Part shown: in pieces, positions 1 to 12,263 of the stretch
Numbering within the stretch: position 1 is the stretch's first letter
Layout: each line of letters opens with the position of its first letter
Source of the DNA: Cavenderia fasciculata
Taxonomy: Eukaryota; Evosea; Eumycetozoa; Acytosteliales; Cavenderiaceae
Assembly: GCF_000203815.1 (NCBI RefSeq)
Contig: NW_004457737.1
Span: forward strand, 62,001 to 126,000
Direction: 5' to 3'
Length of the DNA stretch: 64,000 nt
Notes under the pieces: generated by a model
The model's database searches: none
The model's input: only the letters and a program-made list of their open reading frames with translations
What the model was told of the DNA's origin: nothing
Position numbers and translations under genes: made by a program

Positions 1-273
1 TAGAACTATCAAGGCTTGTATGTCGCTAACTACCAATAATCGTAGTAATAGATAGATAGATAGAATATATTAAACCAAATTAACATCATTTTGTTTTTTT
101 AGAATTGTCCTTATAATATTATGCCTGTTTCAGTTTTGAAAGAAACAAATCTCGATGAAACTATAAAATGGATACTAAAACAATTGGATGGTCATATACA
201 ACTAAGAAATAATAATAATAATAATAATACTAACAGTAATAATAATCAAAATAATAATAATAATACCAGCTAA
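1..273 (+). CDS. 3' end of an unidentified multi-exon gene (partial)
   Basis: This is the last part of a gene that enters from the left edge. A short exon (1-17) is followed by an intron with a GTATGT donor at 18 and a T-rich AG acceptor at 101-102. The last exon (103-273) continues in phase and reads NCPYNIMPVSVLKETNLD, then a short amphipathic stretch, then an Asn/Thr/Ser tail ending at TAA 271-273. The compact part looks like a genuine folded C-terminus, and the Asn tail is typical of dictyostelid proteins. I do not recognise the family. The evidence for coding is the in-phase splice and the non-repetitive residues before the tail. Confidence 0.6.
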
Positions 274-333
274 TATTAAATTTTTACGCTCGAAATATAT
301 TTCTTATTTATTAAAAAAAGATAATGGTTATTA

Positions 334-499
334 TTATTTTGTGGGATCTTTATCAATATTAGCAATAGTAGCAGTAGTAGATTGAGGAGATGGAATAGAG
401 AACCCTTCCCTTTGGACATTCAAATTCATCCTTTCTTCCAATGTTTTCATTGCCAATGCTCTTCTTCGATCATTATCAGCTGCTGTACTAGAATTTTGT

Positions 500-531
<32 letters not shown>

Positions 532-1468
532 TGGCAATGAATAGTATGTTGTTGATGAATTGTTTCCGGAACCCTCACTAGAGGTATAATGGGTTGGGAG
601 ATCATCACCCTCCATTCCCCTTCCAGCCATGTTGTTGCATATTTGAAGTTTGCATAGTATTTTGTATATAGTGTTTGAAATAGTTTTTATAAATGGCCTT
701 TTATATATTCAGGGAGAGAGAATTAATCTTTGATTATTATTATTACTTATTACTTTAAAGTACATACTGTAATGGTTCAGGAAAGAAAGTGGCAAAAGAA
801 AATGATTCATTTCTATCACCCCTAACATTTTCCCTTCCTTTTCGTTGGTAGAATCTTAGATAAATCCAAGATACAATGGTTCCAAATATGACAAAATGAG
901 AAGATCTTGAATAGAGACCAATAACCATAAAAACCAATGTAATCAAAACATAGATTGATGGCAAATGCTAAATACATTATTTAAACAATGATTAATAAAT
1001 CTAGATTGTGTGTTGTTGCCGTTGGTTAAATCCAAGTATAACTATACCTTTGCACGAATATTAACACCAAAAAAGATAGGAATTATTTGCTCTGGGAATA
1101 ATTGTTTAAGAACAACAGTAAATCCAGCAATAACTCCACTAAATCCACAACTATTGGCTTCATATCTATAGTAAATTGGGGATCAATATTGAGTTAGCTT
1201 TTCGGTTATTTAAAATTAAAGTTTCTACAATCATATTTTTCCTCCCAAGGTACTTACAAAACACTAGATTGACCAGTAATAGAGTAATAAAAGATAAAAT
1301 ATAAAAATACACATAGTCCAGAGAATATATTTACAATCGATATGAATTTCATAAACTCTGTACTTCCCCAAATAGGTTCAAATTGTTTACCAAATATCAT
1401 TAATAATATAATATTCAAAATACCCTAAAGTGTAACAACAATTTTTAGTGATTTGAAAATGTGTAGTA

Positions 1469-1517
<49 letters not shown>

Positions 1518-1959
1518 AAAACATACACCAATGATTGAATAGTCATAGAATCCAGCAGTAAATAGAGTCCAAAGCTTAAATTCTGGTGGTCCAACTCTAT
1601 TGGTGGTCAATATCAAACATATGGTTAGTAACAATAGTAACGATTAATAGATATATATATATCTTGCTTAATTTTTACCTAGCAGCATTTAATGCAAAGA
1701 ATGGTGAAGTATATTGATAAAAGAATACACCCAAAAATAAGAATACACCTAATATAGCTCCTATAGTTTTAGATAATCTTGGTACATCTTTAATCCATCC
1801 TCCATCCTGTAGGTGTAGAGGAGGGGTAGTATTGCAATGAATAATAATAATAATGACTACATTAATATTATAAACAATGATGATATAGTACTTTTGTATG
1901 AATTGATTACTTACAATAGAAGGATAAGTTCTTGTTGACTGGGATGATTGTTCTGACAT
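334..1959 (-). CDS. tmem115: TMEM115-like rhomboid-related Golgi membrane protein
   Basis: Transmembrane protein of the TMEM115 (DUF1751) family, which has a rhomboid-like fold without protease activity and works in the Golgi. Exons read on the minus strand: 1959-1915, 1806-1679, 1596 to about 1527, about 1424-1258, about 1167 to 1050, about 970-768 and 697-334. Several hydrophobic segments fill the middle exons. The landmark FATFFPEPLQ is followed across the intron 767-698 by PFIKTISNTIY and KLQICNN, matching the family's FATFFPE...VKICR region. The last exon ends with the family's C-terminal signature DRRRALAMKTLEERM, after a Gln run. The first ATG (1959) gives MSEQSSQS. The final exon could be mistaken for a separate 98-residue gene, but splice phase and family order join it here. 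The third intron holds a long CT repeat. Confidence 0.85.
1471..1516. repeat. (CT)23 microsatellite inside an intron
   Basis: An uninterrupted CT dinucleotide run of about 23 units. On the minus strand it reads as (AG)n and lies inside an intron of the TMEM115-like gene, shortly downstream of the GTATGT donor. Confidence 0.95.
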
Positions 1960-2118
1960 GTTGTAACACTTTAAACAATGAATTCTCTATCTATCTATTA
2001 ATTTCTTCTCTCTCTGAAGTAATAAATTAAAATTAATTTAATTTCGGTGAGTCATTTTGCTTGTTCATTAAAAACAAAAGATCAATAATTATTCTATATA
2101 CTTTATTATTCTTGTCAA

Positions 2119-5100
2119 ATGTTACATTTAAATAAAAGATTACCTTTGTTGTCTAGATATTCTTCTAGTTTCTTCAAAGGTAGTAACAATAACAACAACG
2201 TTAATATCATTAGCAACAACAATCATTTCACTTTCAAACCAACATCATCATCAACATCTATTTCACTGGTCAACGCAATCAGTAGTAACAATATTGGATT
2301 ATCATCAAATCAACATCTTTGTTATTTTTCTAGCAACAATAACAATAACAACAATAATAACAATAACAATAACAATAACAATAATAATAATAATAACAAA
2401 AAGAATGATAAGAAAATTGATGAAATAACATCATTAGATAATGAATCTGTAGAAGCATTAATTAAATTTGACAAGACAACAAAAAAAAGTAAGAGACTAT
2501 TAAATGTAGTTAGTTATATTCATTGCAATGATTTTATAACTTTGCAAACTAATCAATTTTCTATTGTTATTATCTTATAGATCCATTATTTCCAGCAAAT
2601 AGTGAAGTATTAATTTATCCAACTGTTGGAGTATATTTTACTGGAACTGTTGGTAGCATTTCATTATCAAACAAATTCATAGATAGATTGGTACCAAACA
2701 CAAGTGGACACTTATTCATTGGTTTATTCTTGATAAAAGATGAATTCAAATCTCTCATCACTCCAGTGAGTGGGCCATTGACACAAGGCAACAGAAAATA
2801 CGTTCACAATGTTGGTGTACTCGCTCAAATATCGATCACTTCTCAAATGGGTGCTCAATTTATCGTACGTCAAAGAATAGAAATTGATCAACAAGACCTG
2901 AAATCGGGAGCACCATTCTTTTTCAAGATTAAGGAATTTGGTGATCAAGAACCACTCCTCCTCTCAAATCATCAACTGTCACCATCTCATTTGCCACAAA
3001 AATTGGGTTCCCCATCATCGTCGTCATCGGCATCCATTTTCGATCAAATCACCTCTGATATTAAAGAAGAGGAGGAAGAAGAAGCTAATTCTACTGAAAA
3101 AGAGGCAAAGGAGACAGACGAAGATTCAGAGAAAAGAGTAGAAAAAGAAAAAAAAGTCTCTGAATTGATTAAACAAATCTCAAAGCAAGCTCAAAACTAT
3201 ACTAAAGACTATCCTGGTGTATTTACTAGCAATGGAATGGAGTATCCATCACTACAGGCATTGGAAAGTCAACCAGAACTCTTCCTCTCTTCAATAATCA
3301 ACATGTTTGTCCTCAACTACCCAGATAAATGCCAAAGGATACTTGAAACACTCGGTATCGTTGACCGTTTGCAGTTGGTATTCGATCTTTTAATCGATGA
3401 GGAGGCTTTATTGTCCGAGCAAAGTAAAATCTATCAGAAATTTGAAGATGAAATGGTAAAGAATGAAGGAAAGCTTTTCCTCAACGAACAACTAAAATTA
3501 ATTAAAAACAATTGGGCGTTGAATATGATGAAAAGGAACAGACTGTACAAAAATATTGGAAAAAGTTGGCTCTTTTAAAAATACCAGATGGTCCAAAAAA
3601 GATTATTGAAGATGAAATTGTATGTTTAAACATAAAATATAAAATATATAATATATATCTTCTAACAATCCTTTTTTTTTTTTTTAGAATAAATTATCAA
3701 CAATTGATCCTTCATCATTAGAATATAACTCTTCACGAAATTACTTGGATTGGTTAACAAATTTACCATGGTTGACCTATACACCAGAGTTTTTTGATCT
3801 CCAATATTCAAAACAAGTACTCGATCAAGATCACTATGGTTTAACAGATATCAAACAAAGAATATTGGAATTTATTTCAATTGGTCATATTAAAGGATCG
3901 GTACAAGGAAAGATTATTTGTTTTGTTGGTCCACCAGGAACAGGTAAAACATCGATTGCCAAATCAATTGCCAATTGTTTAAAGAGAGAATTTTACAGAT
4001 TCTCTGTTGGTGGTCTCTTTGATGAGGGAGAAATTAAAGGACACCGAAGAACCTACATAGGATCAATGCCAGGTAAATTGATTCAATGTATGAAGTTGGT
4101 CAAAAGTTCAAACCCTGTCATCCTTATCGATGAAATTGACAAGATTGGCAAGAGAAACTTGGGTGATCCATCATCGGCATTGTTGGAGGTATTGGATCCA
4201 GAACAAAACGTTTCATTTATCGACAACTATCTAGATGTACCATACGATCTATCTAGGGTTTTGTTTATCTGCACTGCCAACAGTGATCAAACAATCCCAG
4301 GTCCATTGTTTGATCGTATGGAAGTAATCTATCTTTCTGGTTATGTAGAAGAGGAACAAATTCAAATTGTCACCAATTTTATCATCCCAAAGACACTTGT
4401 AGAGTGTGGTATCAAACAGGAACAACTCAAGATCGATGCAGACGTTGTCAAGATGCTTGTCAAGTTTTATAGCAGAGAAGTTGGAATTCGTGAGCTCGAG
4501 CGATTGATTGAGCGTATTATGAGAAAGGCTGCACTCAAAATCGTCAATGGAGCTGAATCAATTCACGTCACAAATGACAACATCGAAGAGTATCTAGGTA
4601 TTCCAACTTACTCATCGGATCGATACTATGATGTCACACCAGTAGGTGTAGTTAATGGTTTGGCTTGGTCTGCACGTGGTGGTTCAACTCTATACATTGA
4701 AACTATTGTAGAGAAATCAAAACAACAAGAAACTATTCAAGATGATGTGGAAGAGGCAACTATTATCGATAATAATAATAATAATAATAGTGGCGATAAA
4801 CCAACTGTTGTACAACCATCCTCTCCGTCATCGCAACCATCTGGATTCGTACCAAGACTACGTACAACAGGTAAATTGGGAGATGTAATGACAGAGAGTA
4901 CAAACATTGCCTACACTTTTGCCAAAAACTTTTTAGCCCAAATAGATCCGACCAATCAATTCTTTGAAAATCATTCTTTACATATGCATGCACCTCAAGG
5001 TGGTATTCCCAAGGATGGTCCATCAGCAGGTGTAACCATGGTAACATCACTCATATCTCTTGCATTGAATGAACCCGTACTCAATAATCTTGGAATGACA

Positions 5101-5331
5101 GGTGAGATTACAATCACAGGAAAGGTACTCACCATTGGTGGTGTCAAAGAGAAAACAATCGCTGCAAAGAGATCTGGTCTCACATCTATCGTTGTACCTT
5201 CAAATAACAAAATAGATTATGCAGAACTACCGGCTTATATTAAACAAGATATCAATGTTTTCTTTGCCTCTGATTATAGCGACGTTTTTGCAATCGCTTT
5301 CCCAAACAAGTTACATTTTTTAAATAAATAA
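2119..5331 (+). CDS. lonp1: Mitochondrial Lon protease (AAA+ Ser/Lys protease)
   Basis: ATP-dependent protease that degrades damaged proteins in the mitochondrial matrix. Exons: 2119-2488, 2581-3619 and 3688-5331. The N-terminus is basic and Ser-rich, fitting an import signal, then an Asn run. The Lon substrate-binding domain begins at PLFPANSEVLIYPTVGV. The AAA+ module has Walker A GPPGTGKT (3928-3951) and Walker B VILIDEIDK (about 4114-4140). The protease domain has the catalytic Ser in KDGPSAG (codon 5023-5025) and the catalytic Lys in GGVKEK (5146-5148). A short Asn/Ser insert sits before the protease domain. Near 3504-3508 the frame breaks inside an A5 tract. The upstream frame leaves the family sequence while the other frame resumes it (LGVEYDEKEQ), so one extra A would give a continuous Lon protein. 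A homopolymer error is likely, though a real mutation or frameshifting cannot be excluded. Confidence 0.93.
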
Positions 5332-5552
5332 AAAAACTCAAACTGCCTTCCTCGAGTCCATAAATCTTCAACAATCAATCTCATCTAATTTCAAAACGGG
5401 AGAAATTTCGATGAAAATAATTATAAAAAGGAATAGGACAAAACAAAACTATAGTGTGTGTTCATTTTTTCATTAATTTATAAACAAAAAAATTAACAAA
5501 AGAGATAAACAAAGAGAGAGAGAGATAATACTACAAGATAATATTTAACATC

Positions 5553-7096
5553 ATGTCAGACAAGGATGAAAAAGTTATTACATTTTTAGAGTTGACAAAC
5601 TCTTCAGACCCAGAGGAAGCATTGTTGTTGTTAGAGGTAACTAGATGTCCTTGTTGTTGTTATTGTTGTTATTGTTATTGTTGCATAAAGAGTCCTATCA
5701 TCATATTCACATTCCCTTTTCTTTTTTATGATCATAATAGCAAAATGATTGGAACCTAGAGAATAGTGTAAACAATTACTTTTTGATTCATGAAGATGAT
5801 AACAAGCAAGCAGCATCTTCTTCATCTCCATCGAAATCATCACCCATCAACAGTGGTGAGGGAGGAAACGTTTACTATGATGACCAAGATAATGTCAGAG
5901 CACCAATGACAGCATATACAGATACAATGATAGATTCCAACGATGTGTATGACCAATTTACAGGAAGAGCTATCCCTGCCAATAGAAGAAGACCACAACA
6001 CCAACAAAGAAACAATCCTTTTGAAACCTTTAGAAACTTTCAAGCAGAGGTCAAAGTCCCATCTCCAACTGCCCCAACTCGCAAACAAACACAGTTGGCT
6101 GAATTGTTCAAGCCTCCTCTTGACATTCTGAGCTTTGGTTCTTTTGACACTGTCAAAAAGATGGCCGAGCAGAAAAAGGCGTTCCTATTGGTCAACATTC
6201 AAGACGTAACAGAATTTGACTGCCAAAAGTTAAACAGAGATACTTGGTCGCACACTGGTCTCAAATCTTACATTTCAAATCACTTTGTATTCTGGCAAGT
6301 CAGTAAAGACAGTAATGAAGGTGCCTACTTTGTAAAGATTTATCCTGTACAACAATACCCATACATTGGAATCATAGACCCAAGAACCGGAAGAAATATG
6401 ATAAATACGCAAGGCAAATTTATCGACTCTGATCAAGCATACAGTTTTCTACAAAAGTTTGTCACCTCCAAGGAACAACCTTTAGATGAAACTGACTCAA
6501 AGGACGTAAAGAGACAAAAGAGACATACCACCGAAGAAGAAGAACTAGAAAAAGCTATTCAATTGTCTTTACAAGGCGCAACAAATCAAAACAAACAAGA
6601 TGATCAAGATGAACAGGACGAACAAGATCAACAGGACGAACAAGATGAACAAGAAGAGCAAGAAGAGCAAGATGAACAGGAAGAACTACAAGAAGATGAG
6701 GATTTGTCAATGTATGAAAAAGAAATAGTAGTTCCACCACCTAATGCGACACCCATTGTCGATGAAACAATTGGAAAGGTTGGTGACTGTGTTATTCAGG
6801 TATGTAAAAAGAAAAGAAATGGAATGAATAGAATGAATGAATTTGAAAACTAATGTTTCTCGTCATTAATATTATAGGTGAGACTACCAAGTGGTGAAGT
6901 ATTAAAAGGTAATTTCCAATCCACTGATACTGTCCAAAAGATTTATTACTTTGTCACTGTCAAGAGTGGAATCAAGAACTTTGTTCTAATGACACCATTC
7001 CCAAGGGTTGAACTAACAGGAGAATTAATTTCTAAAACTTTACAACAAAATGATCTTGTTCCTCGTGCAATTTTAACAGTAAAAGATACTCCATAA
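5553..7096 (+). CDS. UBXN7-like UBA-UAS-UIM-UBX adaptor of Cdc48/p97
   Basis: Predicted ubiquitin-binding cofactor that links ubiquitylated substrates to Cdc48/p97. Exons 5553-5636, 5741-6799 and 6878-7096 join in phase to give about 453 residues. A UBA domain spans the first intron (residues about 1-45, with NDWNLENSVNNYF). A thioredoxin-like UAS domain runs from about 150 to 250 (LDILSFGSF...KAFLLVNIQD...YPYIGIIDPRTG). A ubiquitin-interacting motif near 294 reads EEELEKAIQLSLQ. After an Asp/Glu/Gln repeat, the UBX domain fills the last exon from about 375. This domain order is that of UBXN7. The first residue of exon 3 is Val from GTG, so it is not a separate start. Confidence 0.92.
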
Positions 7097-7244
7097 CGCT
7101 AAAATAAAACATACAAAAAAGTTATACTACTACCACTAAACTGCTCAACAAGTGAACAAAATCGATTATTGTGTTTCCTCTAATAATTTCTTAACAAAAG
7201 AAATGCTATAGGGCAAAACATGGTTGTTTATTAAATTCTATTAC

Positions 7245-7275
<31 letters not shown>

Positions 7276-7337
7276 TATATCATTCATCAAATTAGTGTCA
7301 TGGTATTGATGGATTGGTTGAAATTAAATTAAATTGA

Positions 7338-7364
<27 letters not shown>

Positions 7365-7369
<5 letters not shown>

Positions 7370-10300
7370 TATCTGGGTTGGAGGGGTATGGAGTTGTTGT
7401 TGTTGATTGTTGTTGTTTTGGTCCGATAATAGTTGTTGTTGTTGAAGTTGAAGTTGTTGTTGCAGTTGTTGTTGTTGTTGTTGTTGTAATTGTTGCTGTT
7501 GTTGAAAATGATATTGTTGTTGTTGTTGTTGTTGCTGTTGTTGTTGTTGTTGTAGTTGTTGCTTGTTGTTGTTGGAAATGATATTGTTGTTGTTGACCAG
7601 GAGGCAACGGCATTGGATTGTGAGGTACCAGTGGTTGATGTGCTGGATGATAAATATTTGGTTGTAATAGTTGAGGCTGTTGAGAGGGTGGACCTACATG
7701 AGGGGGGTTACCGCTTTTCTTTTCCACTTGAAACTCTGAAATCATGTGATCCAAGAGAGGGAGAATTTCTGGAAATGAAGGGCGATGAGATGGATCCGTA
7801 TCCCAACACTTATTAATGAGAGAAGAATATGAAGCAGGACACCATTCTGGGATTGGCAATCGTTCTCCACGATCGATTGATCTAACAACCTGCATGGTGT
7901 TCTTTCCGGCGTATGGAATTTGGCGAGTGAGCAACTCCCAGAGGACGATGGCAAAAGAATAAACGTCTGCCTTTTCGGTATAACCTTCCTCTGCCAAAAC
8001 TTCAGGAGCAACCCAACCGGTGGTACCGCACATTGTCTTGGCAAAAGTGTGCGACTTGACAGTGGCCAAACCAAAATCAGCAACCTTTACTTGCCAACTG
8101 TCATCGACTAGCAAGTTGTCGGTTTTGAGATCGCGGTGAATGATAACTGGATTACGAGAGTGCAAGTAGGTCATGCCACGAGCGCAATCGTATCCGAGTT
8201 GCAATCTGAGACCCCAATCCATTTGAACATTATCGTCTTGCAAGATGCTGCTGAGCGCTCCTTTTTGAAGATATTCTGTGACTATACAAGGTGAGCCAGG
8301 TTCTGTACATGCTCCCATAAAAAGGACAATGTTTGGGTGCCGAAGCTTGCACAAGAGATCTACTTCTTTTCTGAGATCGCTGAGCAATTTTTGATTGAGG
8401 TTGTCATTGAACAACATCTTGACAGCAACTTCGGTTCCTCTCCAGCTTCCCCTAAATACTTGACCATACCCTCCTCTACCTATTCTCATGCCCAATGTAA
8501 TTTCTGAAAGTGGCACCTCCCATTCAAAGACTTCTTTGATGGGGGCAGGGGGTGGTGTAGAAAGAATCATCTGTCTCGGCGCAGAAGGCATGGCAAAGTT
8601 ATGTTGTTGATTTTGTAACATTTGTTGTTGAATAGAGGATTGGATGATTTGTTCATTTAACCCTTGGAGGGTGGGTTGGTTGTTGGTCGGTGTTGAAGGT
8701 TGAGATGCGTTGTTATTGTTGTTGTGCGGTGATAAAAGGGTGATTTGTGATATTGCTTGTGTGACATTTTGACTGCTGCTTGTAATGGTGGGTGAGACAT
8801 TCATTGGTGGCGTATTAATGTGAGGAGGTGAAGCCATTGGATTCTCCCAGAGCTGTGGTTGATTAGTTAAAAGTATTTGAGGCAAACTTGCAACTGTATG
8901 TTGTTGCAATTGTTGTTGTTGTTGATGATGCAGTTGATGAAGGACGGCAGCCTCTTCTTCAAACTTGGTTGCCTTTGCATTGGCAAGAACCAACTCTTCC
9001 TCGAGTTGTTTGAGCTTTGCTTCCGTCTCGAGATGTTGTTTTTTGATTTCGTTTAGGTTTTCCTTTTTCCTCTTTTTAATGTCAATCTCCTTTTGGGCAA
9101 AGGCTTGAGCTACAGCAATGGTCGAAGCCACATTGATTGATGGTGGCTGAGCGTGGTTTTGTCGGTCTGTTTGTTGTTGTTGTTGTTTGTTGTGTTTGGT
9201 GGCAGGTGGCTTGTATTGCTTGAGAAATGAAAGAATCTCAATGGGTGATTTTTTGAGCATACTCTTTTGGAGGGGCAATCGGTTACCCTCTAGCCATAGG
9301 ACTTGAAGTTGTGTGCATTCGAGCATGTTGGAAGGAAGACTAGATAGTTGGTTGTATCTGAGTCTAAGCTCTACCAATGAAGACATTTGGTTAAAGTTGG
9401 TTGAAGATGGAATATCGGTGATTTGATTAAACGAGAGATCCAATACCTTTAAACTTGTTAGATTTCTAATATCCTTTGGTATCGCCTTGATGTTGTTGTT
9501 GTTGAGGTAGAGTGTGGTCAATTTTGTCAATGAATACAACTCTTTTGGTAAAACAGTCAATTGATTATGATTTAATCTTAATCTTTTTAAATGAATTAAA
9601 GTTCCAATCGATTTTGATACCTAACAAAAAAAATTAAAAAAAAGGAGGTTAATAAACAAATATATATATATAGAGAGAGAAGGATGAAATTATTCTATAT
9701 CAAAATTACCTTTTTCAATTGGTTTGCTGATAAATCCAAATCTCTAATTTCCATGAGCGAATAGACATCGACCGGGATTGATTTTAACCAACAATTTGAC
9801 AATGATAGCTTGAGTGATTTGTTGTTGGAAGCCGATTGAATTCTAATATTGATATCGTCCTCTTCATCTTCTTCGTCGTCGTCTGCGTGATGATAGGATG
9901 GCGTAGTAACAGTTTGATCACCACTGTTGGGCTTGGAAGGTGTGTCAACTGATTCACTTGGGTCCTTGGCTAGTGAATCATCTCTGTCGTCTGCAATGTC
10001 ATCAAGATGTTTGGTTGGACTATTTGCACGAGAGTCGTCCAACATGTAACCACTGTCATCATCTGTGTTGTTGTGGCTATCACCTCCCAAATCATCATGA
10101 TTGACATGTGATTGGTTGCCATGATCATCATGATCATTGTCGTTGTCGTGGTGTGTGTGAGAATCCATATCCTCTAATATCATGGAATCACCACCGTCGT
10201 GATTATTGTCAATGGTTGTTGTTGACGATCCAGCTGTTGATTGATCATCGTCGTCTACATGGCCACGACTATGAATACGGCTCTTTCTTTTAGATCCAAT

Positions 10301-10870
10301 CATAATGTTTCCACTTGAATCCAAAGCTTGTTGTTGTTGTTGTGTGATTGTCTCACCTTCTTCTCCATCGCCGTACTTAAAGATGACCAATTGATCATAA
10401 CTTTGGTCGTCATGCAACATTTTATCTCTCTCTAATCTCTCTCTTTGGATCTCTTCAATCTCTTCTATGCTGCTTTGTTGTTGATTTATTACATCGATAC
10501 TGTTACTTGGATTATTATTATTATTTATATCATTAATAGTATTGATTTGTGATGGCGGTGGCAGTGATTGTTGACTATTAAAATTATTATTATTGTTATT
10601 ATTATTATCATTGTTGTTATGATCAGTATTATTATTATTATTATTATGTTCATTATTATTGTTATTAAGAATACTAATTTTTCCTATTCTCCAATCTTTA
10701 TAAAAGGTTGGTGATCTGTCTTTGCCTAAAAAAAAGTAGAAGTAAATGTTTGATAAGTCTTTTAGATTGATTAAAATATTATATATTATATTTTATATAT
10801 ATAACATACCATATGACGCCCTCTTTAAAGGATGAGGTGAAGATGCATCGTCATCATTGAGATAATTGTT

Positions 10871-10907
<37 letters not shown>

Positions 10908-11257
10908 TTGTCGTTACTGTTTTCATCATTTAAATTTTGTTCTTGTTGCTTTAATTGTTGGAGTTGTTGTTGTTGTTGTAGTTTTAATTGTTGTTGTTTT
11001 TGTAGTAGTTGTTGTAGTTGTTCTTGTTGTTGTTCTTGTTGATCTTCTATATCATGACCATTAAATTTTCTTTTGTTATCTTTTGTCACAGAAGTATCCA
11101 TTTCTGTAGTTCTATTCCCATGCGCATCAGTATCATGAGAGAGGCTATTCCCATTTGTCTCTTCTTGATTGTTGATATGGTTATTATTGGTATTTGTGGT
11201 AGTTGTTGTTGTTGTTGTAGTTGTTGCCTGATGATTATTAATTAAAGTACCTTCCAT
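7365..11257 (-). CDS. Leucine-rich-repeat tyrosine-kinase-like (TKL) protein kinase
   Basis: Exons 11257-10810, 10725-9710 and 9620-7365 join in phase to about 1,239 residues. The N-terminal half is Thr/Asn/Gln/Asp-rich. It is followed by five or six leucine-rich repeats (LTTLYLNNNNIKAIPKDI, SLKVLDLSFNQITDIP, LVELRLRYNQLSSLP), a Lys/Glu coiled-coil stretch and the kinase domain. That domain has Gly loop GRGGYGQVF, VAVKM lysine, HRDLKTDN catalytic loop, DFGLA and GTTGWVAPE, so it looks active and TKL-type. This LRR-plus-TKL design is common in dictyostelids and suggests signalling, but no substrate is evident. ATG 11257 is the first in-frame Met, yet the frame stays open and protein-like for about 27 codons upstream, so a 5' exon is probably missing. 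The extreme C-terminus changes from Gln to Thr runs in a way that suggests a frame slip (see findings). Confidence 0.85.
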
Positions 11258-12263
11258 CAAGGTATTAACAAATTTGTTTTGGGTTTCAAGATAACTAGTA
11301 AAAGATAGGATGAGACCTTCTTTTAAACTTGTTCACACTATACTACTATAACCTGTTGTTGCAACCTCAACTGCTACAATATGTGAGGTGAATAATTATG
11401 TTTGAAGGGGTGTACTAAAGAAGACGAAAAGAGTAAGTTTTTAACGAAATTGTAGAATAGTTATTATTATTATTATTATTATTATTTATGTAAAGCAATA
11501 AAGAAGAAGAACAACAAGTAGGAATGTGTTGTGATGTTTGTCCCTTTTTCTCTTGTGACGTTTTGTTGTATATATTATTATTATTACTATTATTTTATAA
11601 TACTCGAGATATTCTTTTCTTCTCTTCGTTGTTGGTGATTCTTTTTTTTTTTTTTTAAAAAAGAGAAATAATAATAAACATCCTTTCAAACTGACTCTCT
11701 TTCTATTGTCTGAGCCAGTGTGGTGTGTGGTGTGTGTGGTTCGAAGGGTTGTAGTTTAGGGGTGGGGTATGATTTTTCTGCTAGGTTGGTGCTCAAAGAA
11801 TCTAACAAACAAAATAATAAAAGGATGGTAGTATAAAACATGATACAAACATATATATATATATATATATATTGGTGTGCATCTACAATGAAATATGATG
11901 ATGATGATGATGATGAGATGGAGGATAACAGATGAGGAGGGGAGGAACAGGATGAGGAGAGAGAGATGAGTTTACTTACTTGTTGTATCTGCGAGATCTC
12001 AAGCTCTAATCAAAATAATAACTATAGTAGTTGTAATAATATAAGGGAATCTAGTTAATGGATGGTGAATCTCTGAAAGAGCATCAACTTGTTCTCTTGT
12101 TTTATATTATGATTATAGGTAGACAGTATATTATAAATATAGACACTTTCGCTGAGAAGAAGAAAGGGAGAATTTGGGTTGAAAAAAAAAAAAAAAAAAT
12201 TAAGGAACAAAAAAGCGGCACCCCTTTGTTCAACAATCATTTTTAATAAGATTTTTCTATTAT
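11258..12263. other. About 1 kb between the LRR kinase and the makorin gene
   Basis: No complete gene is visible. It holds the probable 5' region of the LRR kinase: an in-frame coding-like stretch up to 11294 after a ctag acceptor, and a possible small exon before a GTAAGT donor at 11979 (minus strand). The rest is ATT/AAT repeats (11461-11485), a TA run near 11853-11871, GATGAT repeats near 11900, and a poly-A tract near 12183. Confidence 0.5.
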
